Source of the DNA: WLND01 sp040398845
GTDB taxonomy: Bacteria; Actinomycetota; Actinomycetes; S36-B12
Direction of reading: 5' to 3'
Assembly: GCA_040398845.1 (NCBI GenBank)
Contig: JBBATH010000002.1
Location: forward strand, 124,001 to 188,000
DNA length: 64,000 bases
Below the pieces are notes generated by a model, which saw nothing but the letters and a program-made list of their open reading frames with translations, did not search any database and had not been told where the DNA came from. A program made the position numbers and the translations under genes. The number at the start of each line of letters is the position of its first letter. The stretch's first letter is position 1. Below, in pieces: positions 1 through 7,487 of this stretch.

Positions 1-510
1 CGCGTGGGCCACGCCCGCCAGCGCGGCGATATCGGCGATATTGAGGAGCGGATTGGTCGGCGTCTCGATCCAGACCAGCTTGGTGCGTCCGGGGACGATG
101 GCCGCGGCGACGGAAGTTGGGTCGGTGACGTCGGCCGGAGTGTGATCGACCCCCCACGGGCCCGCCACCTTCGAAAAGAGCCGGTAGGTGCCTCCGTAGG
201 CGTCGTTGGGGATGACTGCGTGGTCGCCGGGCCGGCAGACGGTACGGATGACGGTGTCTTCGGCTGCGAGGCCCGAGGCGAATGCCAGACCGGCAGCGCC
301 GAGCACCCCGGGCGCCTCGAGCGCTGCCAGGCACTCCTCGAGCGCCGTACGGGTCGGGTTGCCGCTACGCGAGTACTCATAACCCCCGCGCAGTCCACCA
401 ACACCGTCCTGGGCGTACGTCGAGACCTGGTAGATCGGGGGCACGACGGCCCCGGTCAGCGGGTCTGGCTCCTGGCCGGCATGTATCGCGCGTGTGTCGA
501 ATCCACTCAT
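1..510 (-). CDS. metB: Cystathionine gamma-synthase, N-terminal part (runs off left edge)
   Basis: PLP-dependent enzyme of the Cys/Met metabolism family; it makes cystathionine from an activated homoserine ester and cysteine, or acts in the reverse direction as a lyase. The 170 visible codons read MSGFDTRAIHAGQEPDP, then the VPPIYQVSTYAQ and YEYSRSGNPTR blocks, then GDHAVIPNDAYGGTYRLF and VWIETPTNPLLNI, all conserved in this family. The catalytic lysine lies beyond the window edge. The start ATG (508-510) follows a minus-strand TAGGGT hexamer by 7 nt, so the mRNA is probably leaderless. The cbs gene downstream of msrA supports a transsulfuration role; synthase versus lyase cannot be settled from this fragment. 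Confidence 0.9.
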   Translation of the reverse strand, partial: MSGFDTRAIHAGQEPDPLTGAVVPPIYQVSTYAQDGVGGLRGGYEYSRSGNPTRTALEECLAALEAPGVLGAAGLAFASGLAAEDTVIRTVCRPGDHAVIPNDAYGGTYRLFSKVAGPWGVDHTPADVTDPTSVAAAIVPGRTKLVWIETPTNPLLNIADIAALAGVAHA

Positions 511-516
511 GCGTCG

Positions 517-523
517 TACCCTA
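517..523. promoter_or_regulatory. Shared divergent -10 core for metB and msrA
   Basis: The 7-bp TACCCTA reads as TACCCT on the plus strand, ending 6 nt before the msrA ATG at 529. It reads as TAGGGT on the minus strand, ending 7 nt before the metB ATG at 510. Both match TANNNT. The whole gap between the two genes is 18 bp, so both mRNAs should begin at or next to the A of the ATG. Confidence 0.6.
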
Positions 524-528
524 CGGGC

Positions 529-1185
529 ATGAGCATGTTCGGATTTTCGAAGTCGTCAATGATCACCCCCGACAAGGCCCTCCCGGGTCATGCGACCCGG
601 CCATTCACGGTGGGCGATACCCACGCGGTACTCGGGAGCTCGTTGACCGGTCCCTGGCCCGACACGTCGGTCTCGATCTACCTCGCGATGGGCTGCTTTT
701 GGGGTGCAGAGGAGATCTACTGGCGCCTGCCGGGAGTGCTCTCGACGAGCGTGGGCTACATGGGGGGCTTCACGCCGAACCCGACCTACGAGGAGGTCTG
801 CACGGGCCTCACCGGCCACACCGAGGCCGTGCGCGTCGTCTACGAGCCAGCGAACCTCACCACTTACGACGTCCTGAAGACCTTCTGGGAGAACCACGAC
901 CCGACGCAGGGCTACCGGCAGGGCAACGACATGGGCACCCAGTATCGAAGCGCCCTGCTCTACACGACCGATGAGCAGCGCGATCTGGCCGAACTCACGA
1001 GAGCGGCGTACCAGAAGGTCATCACCGAGCGAGGCTACGGCGACATCACCACTCAGATCGCCCCGGCATCAGACTTCGGGTACTTCTACGCGGAGGATCA
1101 CCACCAGCAGTACCTCTACAAGGTGCCCAATGGGTACCGCTGCCACGCAAACACCGGCCTAGCACTCCCCGCACTGGCGGTCTAG
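529..1185 (+). CDS. msrA: Peptide methionine sulfoxide reductase MsrA
   Basis: Reduces methionine-S-sulfoxide in proteins and free methionine. The signature GCFWGAE is present with nucleophile Cys56, followed by VGYMGG, NPTYEEVCTGLTGHTEAV and the conserved FWENHDPTQ and GTQYRSALLY blocks; the protein ends with EDHHQQYL. It is 218 aa, the usual size. The open frame extends further upstream, but ATG 529 is chosen because the family's N-terminus fits and a TACCCT -10 sits 6 nt before it. It is divergent from metB. Its TAG stop directly abuts the stop of cbs on the other strand with no spacer. Confidence 0.95.
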   Translation: MSMFGFSKSSMITPDKALPGHATRPFTVGDTHAVLGSSLTGPWPDTSVSIYLAMGCFWGAEEIYWRLPGVLSTSVGYMGGFTPNPTYEEVCTGLTGHTEAVRVVYEPANLTTYDVLKTFWENHDPTQGYRQGNDMGTQYRSALLYTTDEQRDLAELTRAAYQKVITERGYGDITTQIAPASDFGYFYAEDHHQQYLYKVPNGYRCHANTGLALPALAV

Positions 1186-2562
1186 TTACCTCGAGAGGTA
1201 GCCGAGGACATCTTGGCGGGTGATGACCCCGGTCGGCTTGCCGTCATCAACAACGACCGCGGCGTCGGACGCCTCGAGGGCTGCCACGGCAACCTTGATC
1301 GGCTCACCAGCCCCGATCATCGGCAGCGCAGCCGACATGTGGGCCGACACCGGGTCAGCCAATTGCGCCTTCCCCGAAAACAGTGCATCGAGGAGATCCC
1401 GCTCAACGACAGCCCCGACAACCTCAGCGGCCATCACGGGCGGCTCGGCGCGCACGACCGGCATCTGCGACACCCCGTACTCGCGCAGGATGTCGATTGC
1501 ATCGCGGACGGTCTCGGTCGGGTGGGTGTGGACGAGCCTGGGCATGGCACCCGACTTGCCAAGGAGGACGTCGCCGACGGTGCGCTCAGTATCAGACTGA
1601 AGGAATCCGTAGGAACTCATCCACTCGTCATTAAAGACCTTCGAAAGGTAGCCACGACCGCTGTCTGGGAGCAGCACGACGATGACGTCGTCCGGACCCG
1701 CCGTGGCAGCGACGCGAACGGCCGCGACCATCGCCATACCGCATGAGCCACCAACGAGGAGTCCCTCCTCCTTGGCCAGACGCCGAGTCATGGCGAAGGA
1801 TTCCTTGTCACAGACGGCGATGATCTCGTCGCACACGGTCGGGTCGTAGGCGGTTGGCCAGAAGTCCTCACCGACGCCCTCGACGAGATAGGGCCGGCCA
1901 GTGCCCCCTGAGTAGACCGACCCTTCCGGATCGGCGCCGATGACACGAACCGCTCCGTTGCTCATCTCCTTGAGGTAACGCCCCGTGCCGGAGATCGTCC
2001 CACCGGTACCCACACCGGCGACGAAGTGCGTGACTCGACCCTCGGTCTGCTTCCAGATCTCCGGACCGGTGGTTTCGTAGTGGGAGCGGGGATTGTTCTG
2101 GTTGGAGTACTGATCGGGCTTCCAGGCGCTTGGGATCTCACGTGCGAGCCGCTCGCTCACGGAGTAGTAGGAACGCGGGTCCTCTGGGTCAACAGCGGTA
2201 GGGCAAACGACGACGTCGGCCCCATAGGCCTTGAGCACATTGCGCTTGTCCTCGCTCACCTTGTCGGGGCACACGAAAACGCAGCGATAACCGCGCTGCT
2301 GGGCGACGAGCGCAAGCCCGACGCCGGTGTTGCCGCTTGTCGGCTCGACGATGGTCCCGCCGGGCTTGAGGGAACCATCAGCTTCTGCCGCGTCGATCAT
2401 GCGTGAGGCAATTCGATCCTTGACCGAGCCCCCCGGATTGAAGTACTCGACCTTGGCAATGAGCAGCGGACCAGGCTCAGGGACCACCCCTCGCGTCACC
2501 GCGTGAATGCGGACGAGCGGGGTATTGCCAATGAGGTCAGTGACCGAATCATGTATCTCCAC
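1186..2562 (-). CDS. cbs: Cystathionine beta-synthase with C-terminal CBS pair
   Basis: Condenses serine and homocysteine to cystathionine using PLP. Residues 1 to about 320 form the fold-type II catalytic domain: the PLP lysine is in NPGGSVKDR (Lys48) and the phosphate-binding loop PTSGNTG follows at about residue 74; GVGTGGTISG is further on. Residues from about 330 to 458 contain two CBS repeats ending PTGVITRQDVLGYLSR, so it is a full-length two-domain enzyme rather than a plain cysteine synthase. No heme-binding N-terminal extension is visible. Start is GTG 2560-2562 with TAGGGT 6 nt upstream, a leaderless arrangement. With metB it forms the transsulfuration pair. Confidence 0.93.
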   Translation of the reverse strand: MEIHDSVTDLIGNTPLVRIHAVTRGVVPEPGPLLIAKVEYFNPGGSVKDRIASRMIDAAEADGSLKPGGTIVEPTSGNTGVGLALVAQQRGYRCVFVCPDKVSEDKRNVLKAYGADVVVCPTAVDPEDPRSYYSVSERLAREIPSAWKPDQYSNQNNPRSHYETTGPEIWKQTEGRVTHFVAGVGTGGTISGTGRYLKEMSNGAVRVIGADPEGSVYSGGTGRPYLVEGVGEDFWPTAYDPTVCDEIIAVCDKESFAMTRRLAKEEGLLVGGSCGMAMVAAVRVAATAGPDDVIVVLLPDSGRGYLSKVFNDEWMSSYGFLQSDTERTVGDVLLGKSGAMPRLVHTHPTETVRDAIDILREYGVSQMPVVRAEPPVMAAEVVGAVVERDLLDALFSGKAQLADPVSAHMSAALPMIGAGEPIKVAVAALEASDAAVVVDDGKPTGVITRQDVLGYLSR

Positions 2563-2568
2563 AGTGCT

Positions 2569-2588
2569 ACCCTAGGACCTCGTAGGCT
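2569..2588. promoter_or_regulatory. Back-to-back -10 elements for cbs and the 2595 gene
   Basis: On the minus strand TAGGGT (2574 down to 2569) ends 6 nt before the cbs GTG. On the plus strand TAGGCT (2583-2588) ends 6 nt before ATG 2595. The whole divergent gap is 32 bp, so both transcripts are probably leaderless. Confidence 0.55.
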
Positions 2589-2594
2589 CAGGTC

Positions 2595-2789
2595 ATGGGG
2601 AACCCTGCCGTCGTGCTCGTCCCAGGGGTCGTCCATACCCCGGGCTATACCCCCGGCTATACCCCCGGCGACTCCATCCTCGCCGGCCTCGAGGACGGCA
2701 TCGCCGCGTTCAAGCACGGCCCCGAACTCAGTGACCACGCACGTGAACGGATCCGCGACTTCCTTCGTGCGAAGGGCAACCATGAGTGA
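2595..2789 (+). CDS. Small hypothetical protein with TPGY repeats
   Basis: Not recognised. The 64-aa product begins MGNPAVVLVPGVV, continues with a TPGY-TPGY-TPGD stretch encoded by near-identical 12-bp repeats, and ends with a charged helix (DHARERIRDFLRAKGNHE). It is supported as a gene by the TAGGCT -10 hexamer 6 nt upstream of its ATG and by an 8-bp overlap with the next gene, which suggests translational coupling. No signal peptide or membrane segment is visible. Confidence 0.55.
   Translation: MGNPAVVLVPGVVHTPGYTPGYTPGDSILAGLEDGIAAFKHGPELSDHARERIRDFLRAKGNHE
2634..2669 (+). repeat. Three tandem 12-bp repeats inside a gene
   Basis: CATACCCCGGGC (2634-2645) is followed by two identical copies of TATACCCCCGGC (2646-2657 and 2658-2669). 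The unit is in frame and encodes (Y/H)TPG, so copy-number change would not break the reading frame. Confidence 0.9.
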
Positions 2790-3084
2790 CGGCGCCGCCG
2801 AGTTCGCCAGAGAACTGGGCCGAGTCGTCGACCGCCTTCGTGGCATGCCGCTCACCAAACTCGCCGCCAGCGCAGAACTCGCATTCAGGGCGTGCGAGCG
2901 ACTGCTCTCGATGGCCATAGCGGCAGGTGACTGCGCGCCCGCCCTCCTGCCCCGCCTCGGCGACCACGCCTCGGGCGACCAACTTTCGGTCATCGGCCGT
3001 GACTTCGCGTCACTTCAACCTGATGTCGTCGCCTACCTGCAAGCAACCGACATCCTCGCCGAGCTGCGCCGCGCGCTTCCCTGA
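2782..3084 (+). CDS. Hypothetical helical protein, 100 aa
   Basis: Not recognised. The product starts MSDGAAEFARELGRVVDRLRG and is rich in Leu, Ala and Arg. It is predicted helical throughout (for example LAASAELAFRACERLLSMAI and DVVAYLQATDILAELRRALP), with no signal peptide or clear membrane segment. The start ATG 2782 overlaps the last codons of the upstream small gene, so the two form a coupled pair of unknown function. A long inverted repeat directly downstream ends the unit. Confidence 0.6.
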   Translation: MSDGAAEFARELGRVVDRLRGMPLTKLAASAELAFRACERLLSMAIAAGDCAPALLPRLGDHASGDQLSVIGRDFASLQPDVVAYLQATDILAELRRALP

Positions 3085-3099
3085 CCCCTCACCAACGAC

Positions 3100-3165
3100 A
3101 AACGCACCCCGAATCTCGATGACGGGGCCGCGAGGGGCTCGCTCATCGGGATTCAGGGTGCGTTT
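3100..3165. terminator. Bidirectional stem-loop terminator
   Basis: Arms 3100-3122 and 3143-3165 are each 23 nt and complementary except for three positions, enclosing a 20-nt loop. The arms start AAACGCACCC and end GGGTGCGTTT, so each strand gives a strong stem followed by a short T run. It lies between the convergent 2782 gene and the BI-1 gene. Confidence 0.75.
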
Positions 3166-3191
3166 GATCGCCGCGACGCAGCGGTTGAGGA

Positions 3192-4052
3192 CTAGTTGCG
3201 GCTGAAGATCGCGATCAGCCGCAGGAACTCAAGGTAAATCCACACGAGGGTGACGAGCAGGCCAAACGCCATCCGCCACGACTCGCGCTCCGGCGCACCG
3301 AGCGCGATGCCCTGCTTGATGGCCTCGAAGTCGAGCATGAGGAAGAAGGCGGCGATCAGGACACCGAACACGCAGATGAGCAGGCCGATCATGCCGACTC
3401 CGTAGAAGCCCCAGCCACCACCGACGCCAAACATCGAGGCGATGAATGATGCGAGGCCGAGCACGAGGTAGGAGACCGCTGCAACCATCAGGATGCTCTG
3501 GAACTTCTTCGTGACCTTCACGACGCCCGTGAGGTAGAGCGTGAGCATGACGGCAAAGGTGGTCATCGTCGCGACGACCGCCTGGAGGACGATGCCGTTG
3601 TAGTCAGATGATTGTGCGTACTGGTCGAAGATATTGCTGATCGCGCCGAGGAACACGCCCTCGAAGACCGCGTAGAGGATCATAAGTGGCGGCGAGACGC
3701 GCTTCTTGAGGGCGTTGACGAAGCCGAGGACGGTCGCCACGATGAGCGCCGGCAGGATGATGATCGGGGCTGCATCGACCAGGTTCCAGCCGAGGATCGC
3801 GAAGACAACGACGACGACGAACATCATCATCGTCTTGACGATGACATCGTTGATCGTGAGTCGGACGCCACCTGCGGCCGTGATCGCCTGGAATTCGGCG
3901 TTCGTATCTGCTGGCGGTGCACCGACAGGAGCGGTCGCGACAGGCGTCGCACCGCTGGCTGACGCATAGGCCGTGCGGCCTTCATCAAAAGCGAAGCCGG
4001 CCTCGCCGGGCTTCTTCTCGTAGCGGGCAAGGACAGGGTTATTTGACTGCAT
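3192..4052 (-). CDS. Bax inhibitor-1/YccA family membrane protein
   Basis: The N-terminal 100 residues are a soluble, Ala/Pro-rich tail typical of actinobacterial members. They are followed by seven hydrophobic segments of the TMBIM/BI-1 fold, for example VIVKTMMMFVVVVVFAILGW, PIIILPALIVATVLGFV, VATMTTFAVMLTLYLTG and AAFFLMLDFEAIKQG. The last of these carries the acidic pair associated with the proton/calcium leak channel of the family. Length is 286 aa. Start ATG 4052 has TAACGT ending 6 nt upstream (leaderless). The physiological role in actinobacteria is not established; a passive cation leak is the family-based guess. Confidence 0.85.
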   Translation of the reverse strand: MQSNNPVLARYEKKPGEAGFAFDEGRTAYASASGATPVATAPVGAPPADTNAEFQAITAAGGVRLTINDVIVKTMMMFVVVVVFAILGWNLVDAAPIIILPALIVATVLGFVNALKKRVSPPLMILYAVFEGVFLGAISNIFDQYAQSSDYNGIVLQAVVATMTTFAVMLTLYLTGVVKVTKKFQSILMVAAVSYLVLGLASFIASMFGVGGGWGFYGVGMIGLLICVFGVLIAAFFLMLDFEAIKQGIALGAPERESWRMAFGLLVTLVWIYLEFLRLIAIFSRN

Positions 4053-4058
4053 GGAAAC

Positions 4059-4064
4059 ACGTTA
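4059..4064 (-). promoter_or_regulatory. -10 element of the BI-1 gene
   Basis: Minus-strand TAACGT ends exactly 6 nt before ATG 4052, matching the leaderless pattern seen at other genes here. Confidence 0.5.
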
Positions 4065-4102
4065 ACCGAACAGCGACGTTTCGACAATCGCGACCTACAA
4101 AT

Positions 4103-4179
4103 TGGTGCCCCCGATGGGATTTGAACCCATACTGTGCCGGGTTTAAGCCGGGTGTCTCTGCCAGTTGGACTACGGGGGC
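4103..4179 (-). tRNA. tRNA-Leu(UAA) with short variable loop, CCA encoded
   Basis: The minus strand gives a 7-bp acceptor stem (GCCCCCG / CGGGGGC), a D arm with a TGG loop, an anticodon loop CTTAAAC (anticodon TAA at 4143-4145) on a CCGG stem, a 5-nt variable loop ACAGT, a perfect ATGGG/CCCAT T stem with TTCAAAT loop, discriminator A and an encoded CCA. Without CCA it is 74 nt. A UAA anticodon predicts leucine, but canonical tRNA-Leu is class II with a long variable arm, which is absent. The C-C mismatch at the base of the anticodon stem is also unusual. Confidence 0.85.
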
Positions 4180-4207
4180 GCGATGCCAACCCTAGGTGCC
4201 TCGAAGG

Positions 4208-4900
4208 TCAGTCCCGCAGGGACCGGCACTCACGAATGTGGTCGATTGTGCGTCGCCACGCCGCTACGGCGTTCGACTCCTGAAAGACCTCAGGACGGTC
4301 ATCATTGAAGAATGCGTGCACCGAGCCCGGGTATTCAATGACCGTGGCCGCTCCACCGTGCTCAGTGATGGCTTCCGCGTAGGTAGCGATCGCGGGTCCG
4401 GCCCAGGATTCATCGGACTCGGCCTTGTGGATGAGCGCTGACTTGCCGGCGTACTGCGACCAGTCCGGCGCGAAGTCGGGCCACGGCATGGCAGGGTAGA
4501 ACGCAACGGAGCAGCAGACGTCAGCGCTTACCGTCGGCGCGAGGAGCGCGAGGCCGCCCCCCATGCAGAAGCCAACGACCGCGATCCCGTCTCCCTCGAC
4601 CTCGGGAAGCTCCGCAAGGGTTCGGGCTGCATACGCAAGATCATCGGTAACGCGTTCGATATTCAGGCCGAGCATGAGCTTTTGCGCCTCGTCAGGTTCC
4701 GTTGTCTCGACTCCCCGATAGTGGTCAACGGCCATTGCAACGAAGCCCTCGTCTGCGAAACGCTGGAGTACGTCGCGAATGTGCGGGACAAGGCCCCACC
4801 ACTCCTGCACGACGATAACACCGGGACCGCCACCGGAGGCGGGACGCGAGATCAGGGCCGGGACCATGTCACCGCGGATGTCGATCGAGATGCGCTTCAT
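4208..4900 (-). CDS. Dienelactone hydrolase family protein
   Basis: Alpha/beta hydrolase of the dienelactone hydrolase family. From ATG 4900 it is 230 aa, the usual length. The nucleophile is Cys112 in GFCMGG, the conserved Glu33 lies in VVQEWWGL, and the catalytic histidine lies in YPGSVHAFFND. The natural substrate is not evident: the genes beside it do not encode a catechol pathway, so a general lactone or ester hydrolase is as likely as a chlorocatechol enzyme. The frame stays open 48 nt further upstream, but MKRISIDIRG fits the family N-terminus better. A CACACT hexamer sits 6 nt before this start. Confidence 0.85.
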   Translation of the reverse strand: MKRISIDIRGDMVPALISRPASGGGPGVIVVQEWWGLVPHIRDVLQRFADEGFVAMAVDHYRGVETTEPDEAQKLMLGLNIERVTDDLAYAARTLAELPEVEGDGIAVVGFCMGGGLALLAPTVSADVCCSVAFYPAMPWPDFAPDWSQYAGKSALIHKAESDESWAGPAIATYAEAITEHGGAATVIEYPGSVHAFFNDDRPEVFQESNAVAAWRRTIDHIRECRSLRD

Positions 4901-4960
4901 CCGCCAAGTGTGCATCACCGCAGCCCGATCCACAGCCCCTTCAGCCACAACGGAGTCAGG

Positions 4961-5971
4961 TCACCCGGTCGCGGCAGTTGTCGATCCGCGAACGAAGAGT
5001 CGGGTCGGCAGCTGGCATGACGGCACTGCCGCCGCCACCGTCCCCGCCGTGATCTGTTCGAGCAGGGTCTCGGCGGCCATCCGACCGAGCTCGACGACCG
5101 GCTGGGCCACCGTCGTCAGATCGAGGAGTTCTGACATGTCGTGGCCATCGACACCGATGAGGGAGAGGTCTGTGCCAGCCACCAGGCCGTGGCTGCGGAG
5201 CGAACGCATCGCGCCGAAGGCCATCTCATCGGACATCGCGAAGACCGCAGTGGGTCGGTTGCGTTGAGTGAGGAGCGACGTCATCGCCTGCTCGCCGCCT
5301 GCGACCGTGAAGTGCCCGGTTGACTCCAAATGCGGATCCACCTCGAGGCCCGCCTCGGACATTACCTCCCGAAATCCTCGCTGACGATCCTGATCCGCCG
5401 TGGACGGGGAGTTCGTTGCCGACCCCCCGATGATGCCGATGCGCCGATGGCCGAGGTTGACGAGGTGCTGGGTCGCAATGCGGGCGGCAAGGACGTCGTC
5501 GATCGTCACACTTGGCACACCGTCCAACGAGACCCCGATAAGACTGGTCGGCATGCCGAGGTCGATCACCTCACGGAGTTCCGGTTCGCTCGGCGGTACC
5601 GCGATGACGAGCACTCCATCCACCCGTCGTCTGAGCCTCGGCGCCGGCGGCTGCCGTAGCTGAGCGTCGGGATTCGAGACGCTCATGAGGAGCAGGTCCA
5701 TGCCCGCGCTCTGGAGTACTGACTCGATCCCAGAGATGACGGTTGAGAAGAACCATCGTGCGATGTACGGCGTGATGACGGCGACGCTGCCGGTCCGGCC
5801 GCTCGCGAGTCGTGATGCGCTCGGCGAAATCACGTAATCGAGGTCGCCAGCGATCCTCTGCACGCGCAATCGGGTCTGCTCGTCGACATTCGGAAGTCCG
5901 CGCAGCGCCCGCGAAACGGTCGCTGTTGAGACGCCGGCCGCTTGGGCGACGTCGCGAATCGTGATGCCCAT
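4961..5971 (-). CDS. LacI-family transcriptional regulator
   Basis: The N-terminal 55 residues are a LacI helix-turn-helix with hinge (TIRDVAQAAGVSTATVSRALRG, then YVISPSASRLASGRTGSV). The rest is the periplasmic-binding-protein-like sugar sensor domain, with typical blocks AVITPYIARWFFSTVISGIE, HLVNLGHRRIGIIGG and AVFAMSDEMAFGAMRSL. Length is 336 aa, standard for the family. No sugar transporter or catabolic gene is adjacent, so the effector and targets are unknown. Start ATG 5971 is preceded by TACACT 7 nt upstream, so it is probably leaderless. Confidence 0.93.
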   Translation of the reverse strand: MGITIRDVAQAAGVSTATVSRALRGLPNVDEQTRLRVQRIAGDLDYVISPSASRLASGRTGSVAVITPYIARWFFSTVISGIESVLQSAGMDLLLMSVSNPDAQLRQPPAPRLRRRVDGVLVIAVPPSEPELREVIDLGMPTSLIGVSLDGVPSVTIDDVLAARIATQHLVNLGHRRIGIIGGSATNSPSTADQDRQRGFREVMSEAGLEVDPHLESTGHFTVAGGEQAMTSLLTQRNRPTAVFAMSDEMAFGAMRSLRSHGLVAGTDLSLIGVDGHDMSELLDLTTVAQPVVELGRMAAETLLEQITAGTVAAAVPSCQLPTRLFVRGSTTAATG

Positions 5972-5978
5972 TCTCGGG

Positions 5979-5984
5979 AGTGTA
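5979..5984 (-). promoter_or_regulatory. -10 element of the lacI-family gene
   Basis: Minus-strand TACACT ends 7 nt before ATG 5971, the same spacing as other apparently leaderless genes in this window. Confidence 0.5.
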
Positions 5985-6024
5985 GACAGGCGCCCCTGCC
6001 TTCCACAATCGGTTACATTGTGAA

Positions 6025-6975
6025 TCAGCGAGGTTGCTTGGAGCTCAGCGAAGCCAGCCTATACACGATGCCGTCGAGGATGTCGGTCTCACTCGCGATG
6101 ACCTCCTGCTGATCAAAGGCCCGCATGAGCGCTCGAAGCACCATCGCTCCGCCGGCGATGACATCGATCCGTCCCTCATGCATGAAGGGCAACTTTGCGC
6201 GCTGCGCCCGTGTCATCGCGAGTAGCCGCTCGGTCACGTGCTCCACCTCGTCACGGGTGACGACCGCACCATGCAGGAGCGCCGGATCATATTCTGCGAG
6301 GTCAAGCACCATCGCAGCGACCGTTGTCACCGACCCCGCGACTCCGACGAGGGTGCGCGCCTCCCCTACCGGAACCGCGCTCGCGACCGTCGCGAGGGCG
6401 TCGGCAAGGTCGGCTTCAACCAGGTCGATCTCACGGGTGCTCGGCGGATCTGAATGCAAGTGACGTTCGGTCATACGGACGCATCCGATGTTCACGCTGA
6501 TGCTGTGGCTCGGGAGTTCACCGCCGAGGACGAACTCAGTCGATCCGCCACCAATGTCGACAACGAGGACTGGTTGCGTAAGTAGGCCCTGCGGCAGGCC
6601 GCGCACTGCGCCGAGAAATGAGAGTTCCGCCTCCTCTGCGCCGGGGATGACATCAGGTTCAACCCCGAGCCGGGCCTTCACTCCAGCCACGAATTCAGCA
6701 CGATTGCCGGCATCGCGGGTCGCCGAGGTGGCGACGAATCGCAGGGGCGGATTGCCGTACTTCGACAGTAGAGCGGCGTAGTCATCGCACGCCGCGAAGG
6801 TCCTTTCGAGCGCCCCCTGCGAGAACTCGCCAGTGCTATCGACTCCTTCACCGAGGCGCACGACCCGCATGATGCGATCGAGGTTGCGCAGTTCACCCGT
6901 CACCCCATCGACGTCAGCAGTGAGGAGCCTGATCGAGTTAGTGCCGCAGTCGATCGCCGCCACCACCAGCGTCAC
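6025..6975 (-). CDS. Ppx/GppA exopolyphosphatase family protein
   Basis: Member of the ASKHA-fold Ppx/GppA phosphatases that degrade polyphosphate or pppGpp. The phosphate-1 motif AAIDCGTNSIRLL is at the N-terminus, VVDIGGGSTEFVLG is the second phosphate-binding loop, and GVAGSVTT is the adenosine-like motif. The product is 316 aa, the short two-domain form common in actinobacteria, so ppGpp binding or polyphosphate hydrolysis cannot be separated by sequence. GTG 6973-6975 is preferred as start because it overlaps the DUF501 stop (GTGA) and begins directly at the ASKHA core. It is the last gene of the eno operon. Confidence 0.88.
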   Translation of the reverse strand: MTLVVAAIDCGTNSIRLLTADVDGVTGELRNLDRIMRVVRLGEGVDSTGEFSQGALERTFAACDDYAALLSKYGNPPLRFVATSATRDAGNRAEFVAGVKARLGVEPDVIPGAEEAELSFLGAVRGLPQGLLTQPVLVVDIGGGSTEFVLGGELPSHSISVNIGCVRMTERHLHSDPPSTREIDLVEADLADALATVASAVPVGEARTLVGVAGSVTTVAAMVLDLAEYDPALLHGAVVTRDEVEHVTERLLAMTRAQRAKLPFMHEGRIDVIAGGAMVLRALMRAFDQQEVIASETDILDGIVYRLASLSSKQPR

Positions 6976-7487
6976 GTCGCTTCGTCCTCGGATGAAGCGG
7001 AACAGGGATTCGTGACCCACCAAGGACCGAGCGCCGCGACCACCTCGTCACCGAGCGGGTTCACCCCTGCACCCCGCGCGAGGGCATGTGCTGCAAGGAC
7101 ATGCAGGCACTTCACCCGGTTTGGCATCCCACCTGCGCTGATGCCCTCAATCTCCGAGACGTCGCCAAGGCTGCCGCGATCGGCGAGATAGGCCTCGTGC
7201 GCGGCCCCGTACGAAGCGGCGAGATCTTCATCAGTGGCGAGCCTGGACTCCATGTCGCGCATGAGCCCACTCGCCTCAAGCGTGCCAATTGCCCCATTGA
7301 GCCTAGGGCAGGTGAGGTAGAAGGTCGTTGGGAACGGGGTTCCGTCGGGGAGTCGGGGAAGCGTCCGGACGACATCGGGGGCGCCGCAGGCGCACCGGTG
7401 GGAAACCGCCACCATCGCCCGCGGCGCACGTCCGAGTTGTCGCTCGACGCACGCGACGTCGGTCGGGGACAGCGCTGCGTCCGTCAC
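6972..7487 (-). CDS. DUF501 domain protein
   Basis: A 171-aa cytoplasmic protein of the DUF501 family, which is nearly always found between ftsB/divIC and ppx in actinobacteria. Conserved features include VERQLGRAPRAMVAVSHRCACGAPDVV, PTTFYLTCPRLNGAIGTLE and GGMPNRVKCLHVLAAHALA; three cysteines and two histidines in these blocks could bind metal. Start and stop overlap both neighbours by 4 bp (ATGA, GTGA), so the four genes are translated as a coupled operon. The biochemical function is unknown. Confidence 0.9.
   Translation of the reverse strand: MTDAALSPTDVACVERQLGRAPRAMVAVSHRCACGAPDVVRTLPRLPDGTPFPTTFYLTCPRLNGAIGTLEASGLMRDMESRLATDEDLAASYGAAHEAYLADRGSLGDVSEIEGISAGGMPNRVKCLHVLAAHALARGAGVNPLGDEVVAALGPWWVTNPCSASSEDEAT

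Noticed and set aside
4..528. Upstream extension of msrA to position 4
   Set aside because: This part lies antisense to metB, which has clear homology, and adds 175 residues absent from the MsrA family.
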